64,000 nucleotides of DNA, from contig NZ_VCCH02000005.1 of NCBI RefSeq assembly GCF_005938675.2, forward strand, positions 113,900-177,899, read 5' to 3'. Below the pieces are notes generated by a model that saw nothing but the letters and a program-made list of their open reading frames with translations, searched no databases and was not told where the DNA came from. The stretch's first letter is position 1. The number at the start of each line of letters is the position of its first letter. The position numbers were made by a program, and so were the translations under genes. Origin of the DNA: Mycobacterium sp. KBS0706 (GTDB taxonomy: Bacteria > Pseudomonadota > Alphaproteobacteria > DSM-16000 > Inquilinaceae). Positions 18,681 through 27,324 of the stretch are shown here, one piece after another.

Positions 18681-20324
18681 TCACGCCCTCTTCGCCTTGA
18701 CGTCGCGCAGGATCTCGCGCGCGGCGTTGTGACCCGGGATGCCGGAAACGCCGCCGCCCGGATGCATCGACGAGCCGCAGATGTAAAGCCCCCGGAACGG
18801 CGTGCGGTAATCGGCATAGCCGGAGACCGGGCGCTGGAAGAACAGCTGGTCGGTCGACAGCTCGCCATGGAAGATGTGGCCCTGCGGCAGCGCCACGATC
18901 CGCTCGATATCCGGCGCCACCAGCAGCTGGGCCTCGATCACGTCGTTGGAGAAGCCGGGGGCGTAGTCCTCGATCGTGTCGAACACGGTCTTGCGGAAAT
19001 TCTCCTTCTCCACCGCCCAGTCGCCGCCCTTCAGCGTGTAGGGGGCGTGGCCGCCGAACAGGTTGACGACATGCTTGTCGGGCGGGGCCAGGCTGTCGTC
19101 GACGATGGTCGGCACCACCGGCGTCAGGAACGGCCGGCTGGAGTACCAGCCGTATTTGGCGTCGTCATAGGCGCGCTCGAGATAGTCGATGTCGGGCGCG
19201 ATGTGCATGTAGGTCGGGTAGCTGAAATTGCCCAGCGCGCCGTCGGCCTTGACCTTGTCCAGGATGCGGTACTGCGGCGGCCGCTCACAGGCGATGTTCA
19301 TCTTGAAGGCGGTGGAGAAGCTGCGATAGCCGCGGATCTCGCGCAGCACCTCGGCCGGCAGATGCGCCTCGCCGATCATGTTGAGATACAGCGTCTTGGC
19401 GCTGGCGTTGGAGACGATGATCCGGGCGGAATAGGTGTCGCCCGCCTTGGTGGTGACCGCCGTCGCCCGGTCGCCGGTCAGCTGCACCTCGGCGATCTCG
19501 GCCTCGGTGACATGGTCGACGCCGATGGTCCGGCCATAGGAGGCCAGGGCCTGGGTGATCGCGCCCATGCCGCCCTTGATGAAGCCCCAGCCGCCCGCGC
19601 CCTCATGCTCGCCCATGATGTGATGCATGATGACGTAGGCCGACCCCGGGGTCTTCGGCCCGGCGAAGGTACCGATCGACGCGTAATAGGCCAGGACCGC
19701 CATCACCCGGTCGTCCTCGAACCATTCGCGCAGGAAGTCGTAGGCACTCATGCTCAGCATGTCGGCCACGCGGTACAGCTTGCGGCCGATCTTACGGTGC
19801 CGCCACAGCAGCGACGCGCCGTCGCGGAAGCCGCGCCAGTCGCGCCGCGCCGGGTCGACCGGCGTCTCCCACAAGAGCTTGCGCACGATCTGCGCCGCCT
19901 CCTGCAGGTAGCGGTCGAACTCCGGATAGATCGCGGCGTCCTTCTGCGAGAACTTGGCGAAGCTGGCCTGGGTCTTGGCCATGTCGTCGGAGAAGACGAT
20001 GTAGTCGTCGCCCCCAACCGGCGAGACCATGTCCGAGCAGGGCAGCACCTGCAGCCCGTGCTTCTTCAGCTCGAAGTCGCGGATGATGCGCGGGTGCAAG
20101 AGGCTCATCAGGTAGGAGAAGATCGAGGCGCGGAAGCCGGGCGCGATCTCCTCCGTCACCGCGGCGCCGCCGAGGACCTTGCGGCGCTCCAGCACCAGCA
20201 CCTTGAGGCCGGAGCGGGCGAGGTAGTTGGCGCAGACCAGGCCGTTATGGCCGGCGCCGATGATGATGGCATCGTAGCGCCTGGCCGTCGTGCTGCTGCC
20301 CTGGGGAATGGAAGTCGTGGTCAT
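18681..20324 (-). CDS. PYROXD2/phytoene-desaturase-like NAD(P)/FAD oxidoreductase
   Basis: 547 aa. The FAD-binding Rossmann motif IIIGAGHNGLVCANYLARSG lies near the N-terminus, and the C-terminal GLYICGSSMHPGGGVSGIPG is the second FAD contact of CrtI-like amine-oxidase-fold proteins. The pattern is that of PYROXD2-type proteins, not true carotenoid desaturases, and no carotenoid genes are nearby. Last gene of the ABC-Rieske operon, 8 bases after the oxygenase gene. It may oxidise the oxygenase product or an imported amine. ATG 20324 is chosen so that MTTTS precedes the FAD motif. Confidence 0.88.
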   Translation of the reverse strand: MTTTSIPQGSSTTARRYDAIIIGAGHNGLVCANYLARSGLKVLVLERRKVLGGAAVTEEIAPGFRASIFSYLMSLLHPRIIRDFELKKHGLQVLPCSDMVSPVGGDDYIVFSDDMAKTQASFAKFSQKDAAIYPEFDRYLQEAAQIVRKLLWETPVDPARRDWRGFRDGASLLWRHRKIGRKLYRVADMLSMSAYDFLREWFEDDRVMAVLAYYASIGTFAGPKTPGSAYVIMHHIMGEHEGAGGWGFIKGGMGAITQALASYGRTIGVDHVTEAEIAEVQLTGDRATAVTTKAGDTYSARIIVSNASAKTLYLNMIGEAHLPAEVLREIRGYRSFSTAFKMNIACERPPQYRILDKVKADGALGNFSYPTYMHIAPDIDYLERAYDDAKYGWYSSRPFLTPVVPTIVDDSLAPPDKHVVNLFGGHAPYTLKGGDWAVEKENFRKTVFDTIEDYAPGFSNDVIEAQLLVAPDIERIVALPQGHIFHGELSTDQLFFQRPVSGYADYRTPFRGLYICGSSMHPGGGVSGIPGHNAAREILRDVKAKRA

Positions 20325-20332
20325 CGCTCTCT

Positions 20333-21415
20333 CTACTCGGCGGCAGCGCGGTGGGCCGGGGCAGGGTCGGCCATGCCGCGGCGGACCATATCCTGGAAGG
20401 CGTGCACGGCGTGCTCGTGCTTCGGCGACAGCGGCCCACGCTGGTAGATCCCGGCGTTCAGGTTGCGCTGCACCCCGGTGATGATGTCGAGGTCCTCGCT
20501 GACGATCTGGGCCGACCATTCGATCGACTGGCGGTTCTCCGCCGCCTTCTCCGGCGACACGTCGGTGAAGAAGTACCAGTTGATGTGGCGCAGCCGGCCG
20601 GCGCCCAGCGGCTCCAGCGTCGCGATCGAGCTGCCCCAGTCGTACAGGTTCAGCATCAGGAACGGGAAGCGGTAGAAATAGACGCCGCGGGTCAGCCCGC
20701 CATCCCGCTTCGGCGCGTGCAAATGGAACATGCCGGAATCGTCATGCACGTCGATGCTGTAGCGCTCCATGTCCAAGGACGCGCAGAGGCCGGGATGCAT
20801 GGTCCGGCAGTGGTAGCATTCGAGATAGTTCTCGCCATAGGTCTTCCAGTCGACCTCGCAGTCGCGGTTCTTCTCGGCGAACCAATGCTGCCGCTCCAGC
20901 GGATAGTCGGCGGCCAGGGCGTCGATGGGTCCCAGCCACTCGCGCAGCCCCTCCCCCTCCGGCGCGATGCGCAGGAAGACCAGGCCGCGCCACTCCTCGG
21001 CGGCAATGCGGAACAGGCCCCATTCCTCGGGGTCGAAGGCGGGGGCGGAGCCGAAATCCGGCGACCGCTTCAGCTTCCCGTCCAGCGTGTAGCTCCAGCT
21101 GTGATAGGGGCAGACCATCAGGCGCGGGCACTGCCCCTCCGCCTTGGTCAGCAGCTGGGCGCCGCGGTGGCGGCAGACATTGTGAAAGGCGCGCACCTGC
21201 CCGTCCTCGCCGCGGATGGCGAAGACCGGATAGCCCGCGACCGTGCCAGTGACGTAGTCGCCGGGGTTGCGCAGCCGGCCGGACCAGGTGAACAGCATCC
21301 AGTTCCGGGCGAAGATGCGCGTGCGCTCCTGCTCGTAGCGCTCCGGGTCGCGATACCAGGCGGCGGGCAGGGTCCAGGTGAAGCCGTCCGGCGCGGCCGG
21401 GCTCGTCATCGTCAT
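20333..21415 (-). CDS. Rieske non-haem iron oxygenase, alpha subunit
   Basis: 360 aa. Rieske ligands CRHRG and CPYHSW (C-x-H...C-x2-H), then the mononuclear iron motif in ENYLECYHCRTMHPG with two His. Family members hydroxylate or N-/O-demethylate substrates with electrons from a ferredoxin/reductase. The ABC importer of polyamine/quaternary-amine type upstream suggests an oxidative demethylation or hydroxylation of an amine such as a betaine; this is inference. No reductase gene is seen nearby; a ferredoxin gene is at 17226. Start ATG overlaps the permease stop (ATGA). Confidence 0.93.
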   Translation of the reverse strand: MTMTSPAAPDGFTWTLPAAWYRDPERYEQERTRIFARNWMLFTWSGRLRNPGDYVTGTVAGYPVFAIRGEDGQVRAFHNVCRHRGAQLLTKAEGQCPRLMVCPYHSWSYTLDGKLKRSPDFGSAPAFDPEEWGLFRIAAEEWRGLVFLRIAPEGEGLREWLGPIDALAADYPLERQHWFAEKNRDCEVDWKTYGENYLECYHCRTMHPGLCASLDMERYSIDVHDDSGMFHLHAPKRDGGLTRGVYFYRFPFLMLNLYDWGSSIATLEPLGAGRLRHINWYFFTDVSPEKAAENRQSIEWSAQIVSEDLDIITGVQRNLNAGIYQRGPLSPKHEHAVHAFQDMVRRGMADPAPAHRAAAE

Positions 21416-22209
21416 GGCGCAACCTCTCCGTCGGTCGCCGCCGGCTCGCGGCCGGCGCGCAGGATCTGCAGGATCACCAGCAGCATGGTGACGGCGAACA
21501 GCACCGTCGCCGCCGCCGCGATGGTCGGGTCCACCCGCTCGTTGATGCCGTCCCACATCTTGCGCGGCAGGGTGTAGACGGCGCGGGCGGCGATGAAGAG
21601 CGTGACCACGATTTCGTCCCAGGAGGTGAGGAAGGCGAAGACCCCGCCGGCCAGGATGCCGGGCAGGATCTGCGGCAGGATCACCCAGCGGATGGTCTGG
21701 GACTGGGAGGCGCCGAGCGAGCGCGACGCCTGGTCCTGGCGCGGGTCGACCGAGGCCAGCGCGGCCGACACGGTGACCAGGACATAGGGCGCGGCCAGCA
21801 GCGTGTGCGCCAGGATCACCCCGGCGAAGCTGTCGAGCAGCCCGATGCCGGCGAAGAAGCGGTAGAAGGCCAGCGCCGACACCACCGGCGGCACGATCAG
21901 CGGCGCCAGGGCCAGCATCCGGGCGAGTTCGCCCAGCGCCGAGGACAGCCGCCACAGCCCGATCGCCGCCAGCGTGCCCAGCGCCACCGACAGCGCGGTG
22001 ACGGCGAGGCCGATGCCGAGGCTCTGCAGCATCGCCGAGCGCCACTGGTCGTCGCCGAACAGCGTGGCGTAGTGCTCGAAGGAGATGCCGTCGGTCGGCA
22101 GCGACAGGTATCGGTTCGGCGTCACCGACAGCGGCATCGCCACCAGCGTCGGCAGCATCAGGAACAAGAGCACGGCCCAGCACAAGGCGACCAGGACGGA
22201 CCAGCGCAT
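21412..22209 (-). CDS. ABC transporter permease, PotC type
   Basis: 265 aa, about six membrane segments. The inner-membrane permease loop is seen in ASRSLGASQSQTIRWVILPQILPGI (EAA-type motif, abbreviated here as SLGAS...ILPQILPG). Pairs with the PotB-type permease whose gene overlaps its start as TGATG. Together with 23097 and 24222 it makes a complete importer of the spermidine/putrescine/quaternary-amine class. Confidence 0.93.
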   Translation of the reverse strand: MRWSVLVALCWAVLLFLMLPTLVAMPLSVTPNRYLSLPTDGISFEHYATLFGDDQWRSAMLQSLGIGLAVTALSVALGTLAAIGLWRLSSALGELARMLALAPLIVPPVVSALAFYRFFAGIGLLDSFAGVILAHTLLAAPYVLVTVSAALASVDPRQDQASRSLGASQSQTIRWVILPQILPGILAGGVFAFLTSWDEIVVTLFIAARAVYTLPRKMWDGINERVDPTIAAAATVLFAVTMLLVILQILRAGREPAATDGEVAP

Positions 22210-23093
22210 CAGGCCCCTCCGCCGCCGAACAGCCGGCGGACATCGACGACGCGGGACAGCAGCGCGATCAGGGCCAGGACGGACAGCAGCAGCACCGAGG
22301 CCATCATGGTGCCGACGCCCCAGCGCACGGTCTGGAAGATCTGCAGCCGGACATATTCGGCGATCATCACCACCTTGCCGCCGCCGAGGATCGCGGGCGT
22401 CACCAGGAAGCCGAGCGACAGCACGAAGACCAGCAGGCTTGCGGCGAAGATCCCGGGCAGCGACAGCGGCAGGAACACGCGGGCGAAGGTGCGCAGCGGC
22501 CCGGCGCCGAGCGAGCGCGAGGCGGCGGCCAGCGCCGGGTCGATGCCCTTCATCCCGGCATAGAGTGGTAGCACGGCATAGGGCACCATGTAGTGCACCA
22601 TGCCCACCAGCACGCCGAACTCGTTGCGCACCAGCGGCAGCGGCTCGGTGATCAGGCCCATTCCGGCCAGCGCCCCGTTCACCAGCCCCTCGCTGCGCAG
22701 CAGGGTCAGCCAGGCGAAGGCGCGGACCAGCACCGACACCCAGAACGGCACCAGCACGAAGGCCGTGATCCAGACCCGGTGCCGCGGCGAGGCGTGCAGC
22801 ATGACATAGGCGACGAGGTAGCCGAGGACCACGGCGCAGACCGTGGTCCAGGCGGCGACGCGGAAGGTGGTTCCCAGCACCCGCTGCATGGCGTCGGAGT
22901 CCACCAGCCGCTGGTAGTTGCCGAGGCCGGGCGCCGGGTCGGTGACGCTGATCCACAGGATGTTGGCCAGCGGCAGCAGATAGAGCAGCAGCAGCGCCGC
23001 CATCAGCGGCAGCACCAGCCCCCAGGCCGACGCCGTGCTCCGGCGCCGGGCGACGGCAGGAGGTGCGCTGTCGAAGGCGGGCGCTGCCACCAT
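22209..23093 (-). CDS. ABC transporter permease, PotB type
   Basis: 294 aa, about six membrane helices after a polar N-terminus. The EAA-type loop AASRSLGAGPLRTFARVFLP is present. Starts 3 bases after the binding-protein stop (TGA GGG ATG) and overlaps the PotC-type gene as TGATG. The order binding protein, permease, permease with the ATPase gene first is common for this importer class. Confidence 0.93.
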   Translation of the reverse strand: MVAAPAFDSAPPAVARRRSTASAWGLVLPLMAALLLLYLLPLANILWISVTDPAPGLGNYQRLVDSDAMQRVLGTTFRVAAWTTVCAVVLGYLVAYVMLHASPRHRVWITAFVLVPFWVSVLVRAFAWLTLLRSEGLVNGALAGMGLITEPLPLVRNEFGVLVGMVHYMVPYAVLPLYAGMKGIDPALAAASRSLGAGPLRTFARVFLPLSLPGIFAASLLVFVLSLGFLVTPAILGGGKVVMIAEYVRLQIFQTVRWGVGTMMASVLLLSVLALIALLSRVVDVRRLFGGGGA

Positions 23094-23096
23094 CCC

Positions 23097-24203
23097 TCAG
23101 CTCGCGATCAGGTCGAGGAAGTCGTTCTGCACCGTGTCGTAGTTCTCGGCGTACCAAGCGCTGTCGATCGGGATCTGGCGCTTGTAGTTCGGCTCGTAGC
23201 CGCAATCGATCTTCCGCAGCTCGGGCGTCAGGGTGGCGCTGGCGGCCGGGTTGGCCGGGCCGTTGCCGAGCAGCTTCAAGAGTTCGACCTGCCGCTCCGG
23301 CACCTGGGTCGAGGCGATGAAGTCGAACACCGCCGGGCCGGCCGGGTTCTTCACCAGCACCGGCAGCACGCCGGGGGCGACGATGCCGTGGTCCCAGGTC
23401 CAGGTGATCTTGCCGCCGGAATCCCGGTCCAGCACCGAGGCGCGGGTGCACCAGATCGGCCCCATCGTCACCTCGCCCTCGCGGAACAGCTGCTGGCTTT
23501 CCGCCCCGCCGCCCCACAGCAGGAACTGGTCGCGGTTGTCCTTGATGATGGCGAAGGCCTTCTGCACGTCGAGCGGGTACAGCTTGTCCGGCTCGACCCC
23601 CGACCCCAGCAGCACCGCCTCCAGCGACCCGACCAGCCATTTGTAGATCGCGCGCTTGCCCGGAAAGTCCTTGAAGTTGAGGTAGTCCTTGAAGCCGTTC
23701 GGAGTCTTGCCGCCGGTCTTCTCCAGGCTGAAGGCGTTCACGGTCGAATACATGTAGGCGGCGCAGCCGTATTCGAAGGTGAATTCCGGCCGCACCTTCG
23801 CCTTGTCCACCTTGCCGTAGTCATAGGGCTGGATCAGCCCCTGCTTGCTGAGGATCGGCAGGTAGAAGCCGTCGGCGTCGGTGCAGTCCCACACCACGTT
23901 GCCGCTGTCGATCATCGCCTTGATGGCGCCGGGCGTCGGCTCGGCGCCCAGCACCGTGACCTTGAGGCCGCTGTCCTTGGTGAAGGGGTCGCCCCAGGCC
24001 TTGCCCCAGGCCGGCACGGCGTCGCCACCGAAATTCACCACCACCACCTCCTGCGCCGCCGCCTTGGCCGGGCCGGAGACGAGCAGCGGTGTGACGCCGA
24101 GCGCGCCGAGCACGGCCAGGAAGCCGCGCCGGTCGATGTGTCCGTCCGCGAACCGCTCCGCCGCGATGGCAGCGAGATCCGCGCGATACCGTGATGCCGT
24201 CAT
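23097..24203 (-). CDS. Extracellular solute-binding protein (PotD-like), Tat-type signal
   Basis: 368 aa. The N-terminus carries DRRGFLAVLGALG at residues 24-36, a twin-arginine-style export signal, with probable cleavage after the Ala-rich GPAKAAA. The mature part starts EVVVVNFGGDAVPAWGKAWG, typical of family 1/PotD-type binding proteins. It captures the substrate in the periplasm for the permease pair below. Codirectional, 18 bases after the ATPase gene. Substrate unknown; the oxygenase suggests an amine or betaine. Confidence 0.93.
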   Translation of the reverse strand: MTASRYRADLAAIAAERFADGHIDRRGFLAVLGALGVTPLLVSGPAKAAAQEVVVVNFGGDAVPAWGKAWGDPFTKDSGLKVTVLGAEPTPGAIKAMIDSGNVVWDCTDADGFYLPILSKQGLIQPYDYGKVDKAKVRPEFTFEYGCAAYMYSTVNAFSLEKTGGKTPNGFKDYLNFKDFPGKRAIYKWLVGSLEAVLLGSGVEPDKLYPLDVQKAFAIIKDNRDQFLLWGGGAESQQLFREGEVTMGPIWCTRASVLDRDSGGKITWTWDHGIVAPGVLPVLVKNPAGPAVFDFIASTQVPERQVELLKLLGNGPANPAASATLTPELRKIDCGYEPNYKRQIPIDSAWYAENYDTVQNDFLDLIAS

Positions 24204-24221
24204 CCTAGCCCCCTGTCTGGT

Positions 24222-25364
24222 TCAGGCCGATCGGTCGTCGGCTTCGTCTTCGATGAGCACAGTGGCCTCGGGCGCCCAGCCGACCCAGGCCGTAGCGCCG
24301 AGGCCGAGATCCGGCGCCGCCTCCCAGGCGAAGCCGGTCGCGGTCAGCGGGCCGAAGGCGTCGGTGCCGACCACCACCTGCCGCGTGGCGCCGAGATAGG
24401 CGATGTCGAGCACCCGCCCGGGCACGCGGTTGGCCATGTCGCGCGGCTCCTGCGCCGCCACCCGCAGCTTCTCCGGCCGCAGCGCCAGCAGCACGCCGCG
24501 GCCCTGGGCGGGCGCCGAGGCGCCGCGATGCAGCACCGCGCCGCCGCCGGTCTCGAGCCGGATCAGCTCGCCGTCGCGGCCGGCGATGCGGCCGGCGATG
24601 CAGTTGCTCTTGCCCAGGAACTCGGCGACGAAGCGGGTGCGCGGCCGCTCGTACAGCTCATCCGGCGCGCCGGCCTGGACCAGCCGGCCACGGTTCATCA
24701 CCGCCACCCGGTCGGCCATCGACAGCGCCTCGTCCTGGTCGTGGGTGACCAGGATGAAGGTGGCGCCGAGGTCGCGGTGCAGGGCCTTCAGCTCGAGCTG
24801 CATCTCGGCGCGCAACTGGCGGTCGAGCGCGCCCAGCGGCTCGTCGAACAGCACGATGTCGGGGTCGAACACCAGGGCGCGGGCCACGGCGACGCGCTGC
24901 TGCTGGCCGCCGGAAAGCTGCCTGGGATACCGATCGTCGAAGCCGTCCAGCCGCACCCGGGCGATGGCGCCGGCGACCTTCTCCGCGATCATCGCCCGCG
25001 ACACGCCGCGGACCCGCAGCGGATAGGCGATGTTCTCGGCCACGGTCATGTGCGGGAACAGGGCGTAGCCCTGGAAGACCATGCCGAAGTTCCGCTTCTC
25101 CGGCGGCACGGCGGTGACGTCGCGGCCATCGACCGCGATCCGGCCGGCGCTGGGCGCGACGAAGCCGGCGATCATCATCAAGAGCGTGGTCTTGCCGGAG
25201 CCGGAGGGGCCGAGCAGGGTCAGGAACTCGCCGCCCGGGATGTCGAGCGAGACGTCGTCGACGGCGCGGATCGGGCCGTAGCGGCGCGACAGCCGGGTCA
25301 GCGCCAAGCCATGCGCCCTGGCAGTGGCCCGGGGGGCTTGCGATCGGTCGGCCCGCATCAGCAT
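24222..25364 (-). CDS. ABC transporter ATP-binding protein, PotA type
   Basis: 380 aa. Walker A LLGPSGSGKTTLL, signature LSGGQQQRVAVARAL, Walker [17 protein letters not shown]-loop VTHDQDEALSMAD and C-terminal TOBE domain. First gene of the operon that runs to 18681. ATG 25364 has GGAGG nine bases upstream; ATG 25358 is possible. A perfect palindrome (25387-25402) lies just upstream, so the operon promoter is probably under local repression or activation. Confidence 0.95.
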   Translation of the reverse strand: MLMRADRSQAPRATARAHGLALTRLSRRYGPIRAVDDVSLDIPGGEFLTLLGPSGSGKTTLLMMIAGFVAPSAGRIAVDGRDVTAVPPEKRNFGMVFQGYALFPHMTVAENIAYPLRVRGVSRAMIAEKVAGAIARVRLDGFDDRYPRQLSGGQQQRVAVARALVFDPDIVLFDEPLGALDRQLRAEMQLELKALHRDLGATFILVTHDQDEALSMADRVAVMNRGRLVQAGAPDELYERPRTRFVAEFLGKSNCIAGRIAGRDGELIRLETGGGAVLHRGASAPAQGRGVLLALRPEKLRVAAQEPRDMANRVPGRVLDIAYLGATRQVVVGTDAFGPLTATGFAWEAAPDLGLGATAWVGWAPEATVLIEDEADDRSA

Positions 25365-25386
25365 CGATCCTGCCTCCTGCGATCTT

Positions 25387-25402
25387 TTTCACTCTTGTGA
25401 AA
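25387..25402. promoter_or_regulatory. Operator site 1, TTTCAC-TCTT-GTGAAA
   Basis: A perfect 6-bp inverted repeat with 4-base spacer, 23 bases upstream of the PotA-type start. Fourteen of 16 positions match site 2 at 25513. The likely binder is the XRE-cupin protein (17831), by operon context. Confidence 0.65.
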
Positions 25403-25512
25403 GGAGCGTGGCGGCGATGGTGGAGCCTGTCAAGGGGCACAGACGACCGGTAAACTCGGCCTTCCTGCCCATTGCGCGAGCTTCACCGCCGGTTTCCTGG
25501 GCGGAGGGGAAT

Positions 25513-25528
25513 TTTCAATCCTGTGAAA
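25513..25528. promoter_or_regulatory. Operator site 2, TTTCAATCCTGTGAAA
   Basis: A 5-bp perfect inverted repeat (TTTCA/TGAAA) nearly identical to site 1, centred 126 bases from it, about 12 helical turns. The pair could support looping or serve two divergent promoters, the second reading towards the HARP-like gene at 25602. Confidence 0.6.
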
Positions 25529-25601
25529 TTCGAGCCTGAGCGTTGTCCTGCTAGCCATGGCTGCATCGACGGAACGGTGCGGCGCCCCCATCTGACTCGA
25601 T

Positions 25602-26519
25602 ATGGGAGCACACAGCGGGATCCTGAGCCGGGTGACGATCCGGGCCGTCGACGGCGACAAGCCGGGGATCGAGGCGCAGCTGCCTTATGACCGCGCCATG
25701 GTCGGGCGGCTGATGGCGGCGTTCCCGCAGGCCCGCTGGCGCGAGGCGGAGAGGGTGTGGTTCATCCCCGGCACCACCGCCGAGCGCCGGCTGACCCGCT
25801 TCCTGGCCGACCAGCTGCCGGACGGCGCCGACCATGCCGACGCCAAGGGCCGCGACGCCTATGAATTCGATCCGATCGAGAGCCGCTATCTCGAGGTCGG
25901 CGACGACCTGCAGGTTCGCACCCCCTACTCCCGCACCGTGGTCGAGCAGATGCACGCCATCCCCTGGTCCTGGTGGGATGCCGAGACGCGCAGCTGGCGG
26001 GTGCCGTTCCGGTCCTATGAGGAGCTGTGGCGGCGCTGGCCGGAGATCGAGGCCGCGGCCCGCCGCAACGAGCCGGAGGAGCGACGCCGGCGCCGGGAAG
26101 CCGAGTGGACGCCGGAACGGCAGCGCCGCGCCGCCATCCTGGCCGCCGAACGCCGCCGGCATCGCTACCCCGTGCTGGCCGGCGACCCGCCGCCGTTGGA
26201 GTTGCCGGTGATGACCGAGCGGTTCGGCATGCTGGTGTTCACCGGGACCGACGGCGAGATCGCCGATGTCCCCGACCCGGCCTGCATCTACGCCCATGCC
26301 GACCCGGCGACCGGCGACTATGTCTGGGTCCGCTGGCGCCGGCCGGGGCTGGAGGAGTTGATCGGCGTCTGGCCCGCCCGCGTCGAGGCCGGTCCGGCGG
26401 AGCGCAGCCGCGGCTGGTGGCAGCCGACCCGCGAGGAGCTGCGCCAGGCCCGGCGCACCGCCCGAGTCCGGGAGCGGCTGCAGGAGCGCCGTCGGCTTGA
26501 CGCCGAGGCGGTGTCCTAG
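25602..26519 (+). CDS. Protein with two tandem HARP-like repeats
   Basis: 305 aa, no family call with certainty. Two units share a pattern: LPYDRAMVGRLMAAFPQARW then RVWFIPG (about residues 27-57), and TPYSRTVVEQMHAIPWSWW then RSWRVPF (about 107-133). This 'PY...V...FP...W......W.VP' pattern recalls the HARP domain of annealing helicases such as SMARCAL1, but no helicase domain is present. A basic helical stretch follows (RRNEPEERRRRREAEW), then a domain with VMTERFGMLVFTGTDGEIAD, and a basic C-terminus. It may bind structured DNA or RNA. No clear ribosome site at ATG 25602, so the start is uncertain. Confidence 0.7.
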   Translation: MGAHSGILSRVTIRAVDGDKPGIEAQLPYDRAMVGRLMAAFPQARWREAERVWFIPGTTAERRLTRFLADQLPDGADHADAKGRDAYEFDPIESRYLEVGDDLQVRTPYSRTVVEQMHAIPWSWWDAETRSWRVPFRSYEELWRRWPEIEAAARRNEPEERRRRREAEWTPERQRRAAILAAERRRHRYPVLAGDPPPLELPVMTERFGMLVFTGTDGEIADVPDPACIYAHADPATGDYVWVRWRRPGLEELIGVWPARVEAGPAERSRGWWQPTREELRQARRTARVRERLQERRRLDAEAVS

Positions 26520-26630
26520 CCGGCCGCCACAAACCGACCTCACAGCCTGTTTTTTCCCCGCCTGGCGCGCTATGTCTGTCGGACGAGATCCGCCCGGCGG
26601 CCTGCAGCCGCCCCGGCCCTGTGAGAGAGC

Positions 26631-27260
26631 ATGGACAACGCCACCCGTTCGGAACGTTCCCGCGCGGCCGCCATCCAGGCGGCGCTCGCCATCATCGCCC
26701 GCGACGGTCCCGGGCGGCTGACGCTCGACGCCATCGCGCGCGAGAGCGGCATCAGCAAGGGCGGGGTGATGCACCATTTCCGGACCAAGGAAGCGGTGGT
26801 GAAAGCCCTGCTCGAGCACCTGACCGAGCGCTTCGGCAAGTTCACCCAGGACTATCTTGCCGAGATCGGCCCCGACAGGCCCGGCGCCTTTCTGGAAGCG
26901 CAGATCGCGACGCTGCGCGAATCCATCGCCACGCCGCACTCGGCCTTCTTCGCCATCCTCGGCGCCGTGGCCGAGAACCCCGACCTGCTCTCGATCAACC
27001 GCGAGGCGGAGGCCGAGGCACTCGAGGCCGTCAAGGCCGAGGCCGCCGATCCGGAGCTGGCGGTGCTGCGCTGGATGGCGGCCAGAGGCCTGCACATCAC
27101 GACGCTGCTGGGAACCTGCCCCCTGTCCGCCGAGGAGCGCGACCGGCTGTTCGACCGCCTGATCGATGATGCCCGATCGCCCGCCCTCGCGAAGACCGCA
27201 AAGCCGACCTCCACCCGCCCGTCCCGAGGCCGGTCGGGAGCCGTCAAAAAAACCGACTAG
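26631..27260 (+). CDS. TetR-family transcriptional regulator
   Basis: 209 aa. N-terminal helix-turn-helix LDAIARESGISKGGVMHHFRT (shortened: ARESGISKGGVMHHF) at residues ~33-50, with a C-terminal ligand domain and a basic Thr/Ser/Pro-rich tail. Such proteins usually repress a neighbouring efflux or metabolic gene until a ligand binds. Its stop codon TAG forms the centre of an 18-bp near-perfect palindrome (27250-27267) that overlaps the -35 of a strong-looking promoter, which fits control of the downstream transcript. ATG follows GAGAG. Confidence 0.92.
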   Translation: MDNATRSERSRAAAIQAALAIIARDGPGRLTLDAIARESGISKGGVMHHFRTKEAVVKALLEHLTERFGKFTQDYLAEIGPDRPGAFLEAQIATLRESIATPHSAFFAILGAVAENPDLLSINREAEAEALEAVKAEAADPELAVLRWMAARGLHITTLLGTCPLSAEERDRLFDRLIDDARSPALAKTAKPTSTRPSRGRSGAVKKTD

Positions 27261-27294
27261 ACGGTTTGCAAATTCAAAAATCCGCTGTTATGGT
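27250..27294 (+). promoter_or_regulatory. Sigma70-type promoter overlapped by TetR-type operator
   Basis: The operator AAACCG-ACTAGA-CGGTTT (27250-27267) has perfect 6-bp arms plus a CTAG centre, like many TetR operators. The promoter has -35 TTGCAA (27266-27271), a 17-base spacer and -10 TATGGT (27289-27294). The operator overlaps the -35, so binding would block RNA polymerase. The 3' end of tetR lies inside the operator. Confidence 0.7.
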
Positions 27295-27324
27295 GTCCTC
27301 ACACGAGATCGAGAGGACGACGGC

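Noticed and set aside
18681..20324. Carotenoid phytoene desaturase (crtI)
   Set aside because: Although of the same fold, the protein resembles PYROXD2-type oxidoreductases, and no crtB/crtE-like genes lie in the window.
18729..20447. 572-codon open frame on the plus strand
   Set aside because: Exact antisense of the flavoprotein gene, His/Gln/Arg-rich composition, no domain.
25551..27095. 514-codon open frame on the minus strand
   Set aside because: Antisense to the HARP-like and TetR genes; composition typical of shadows.
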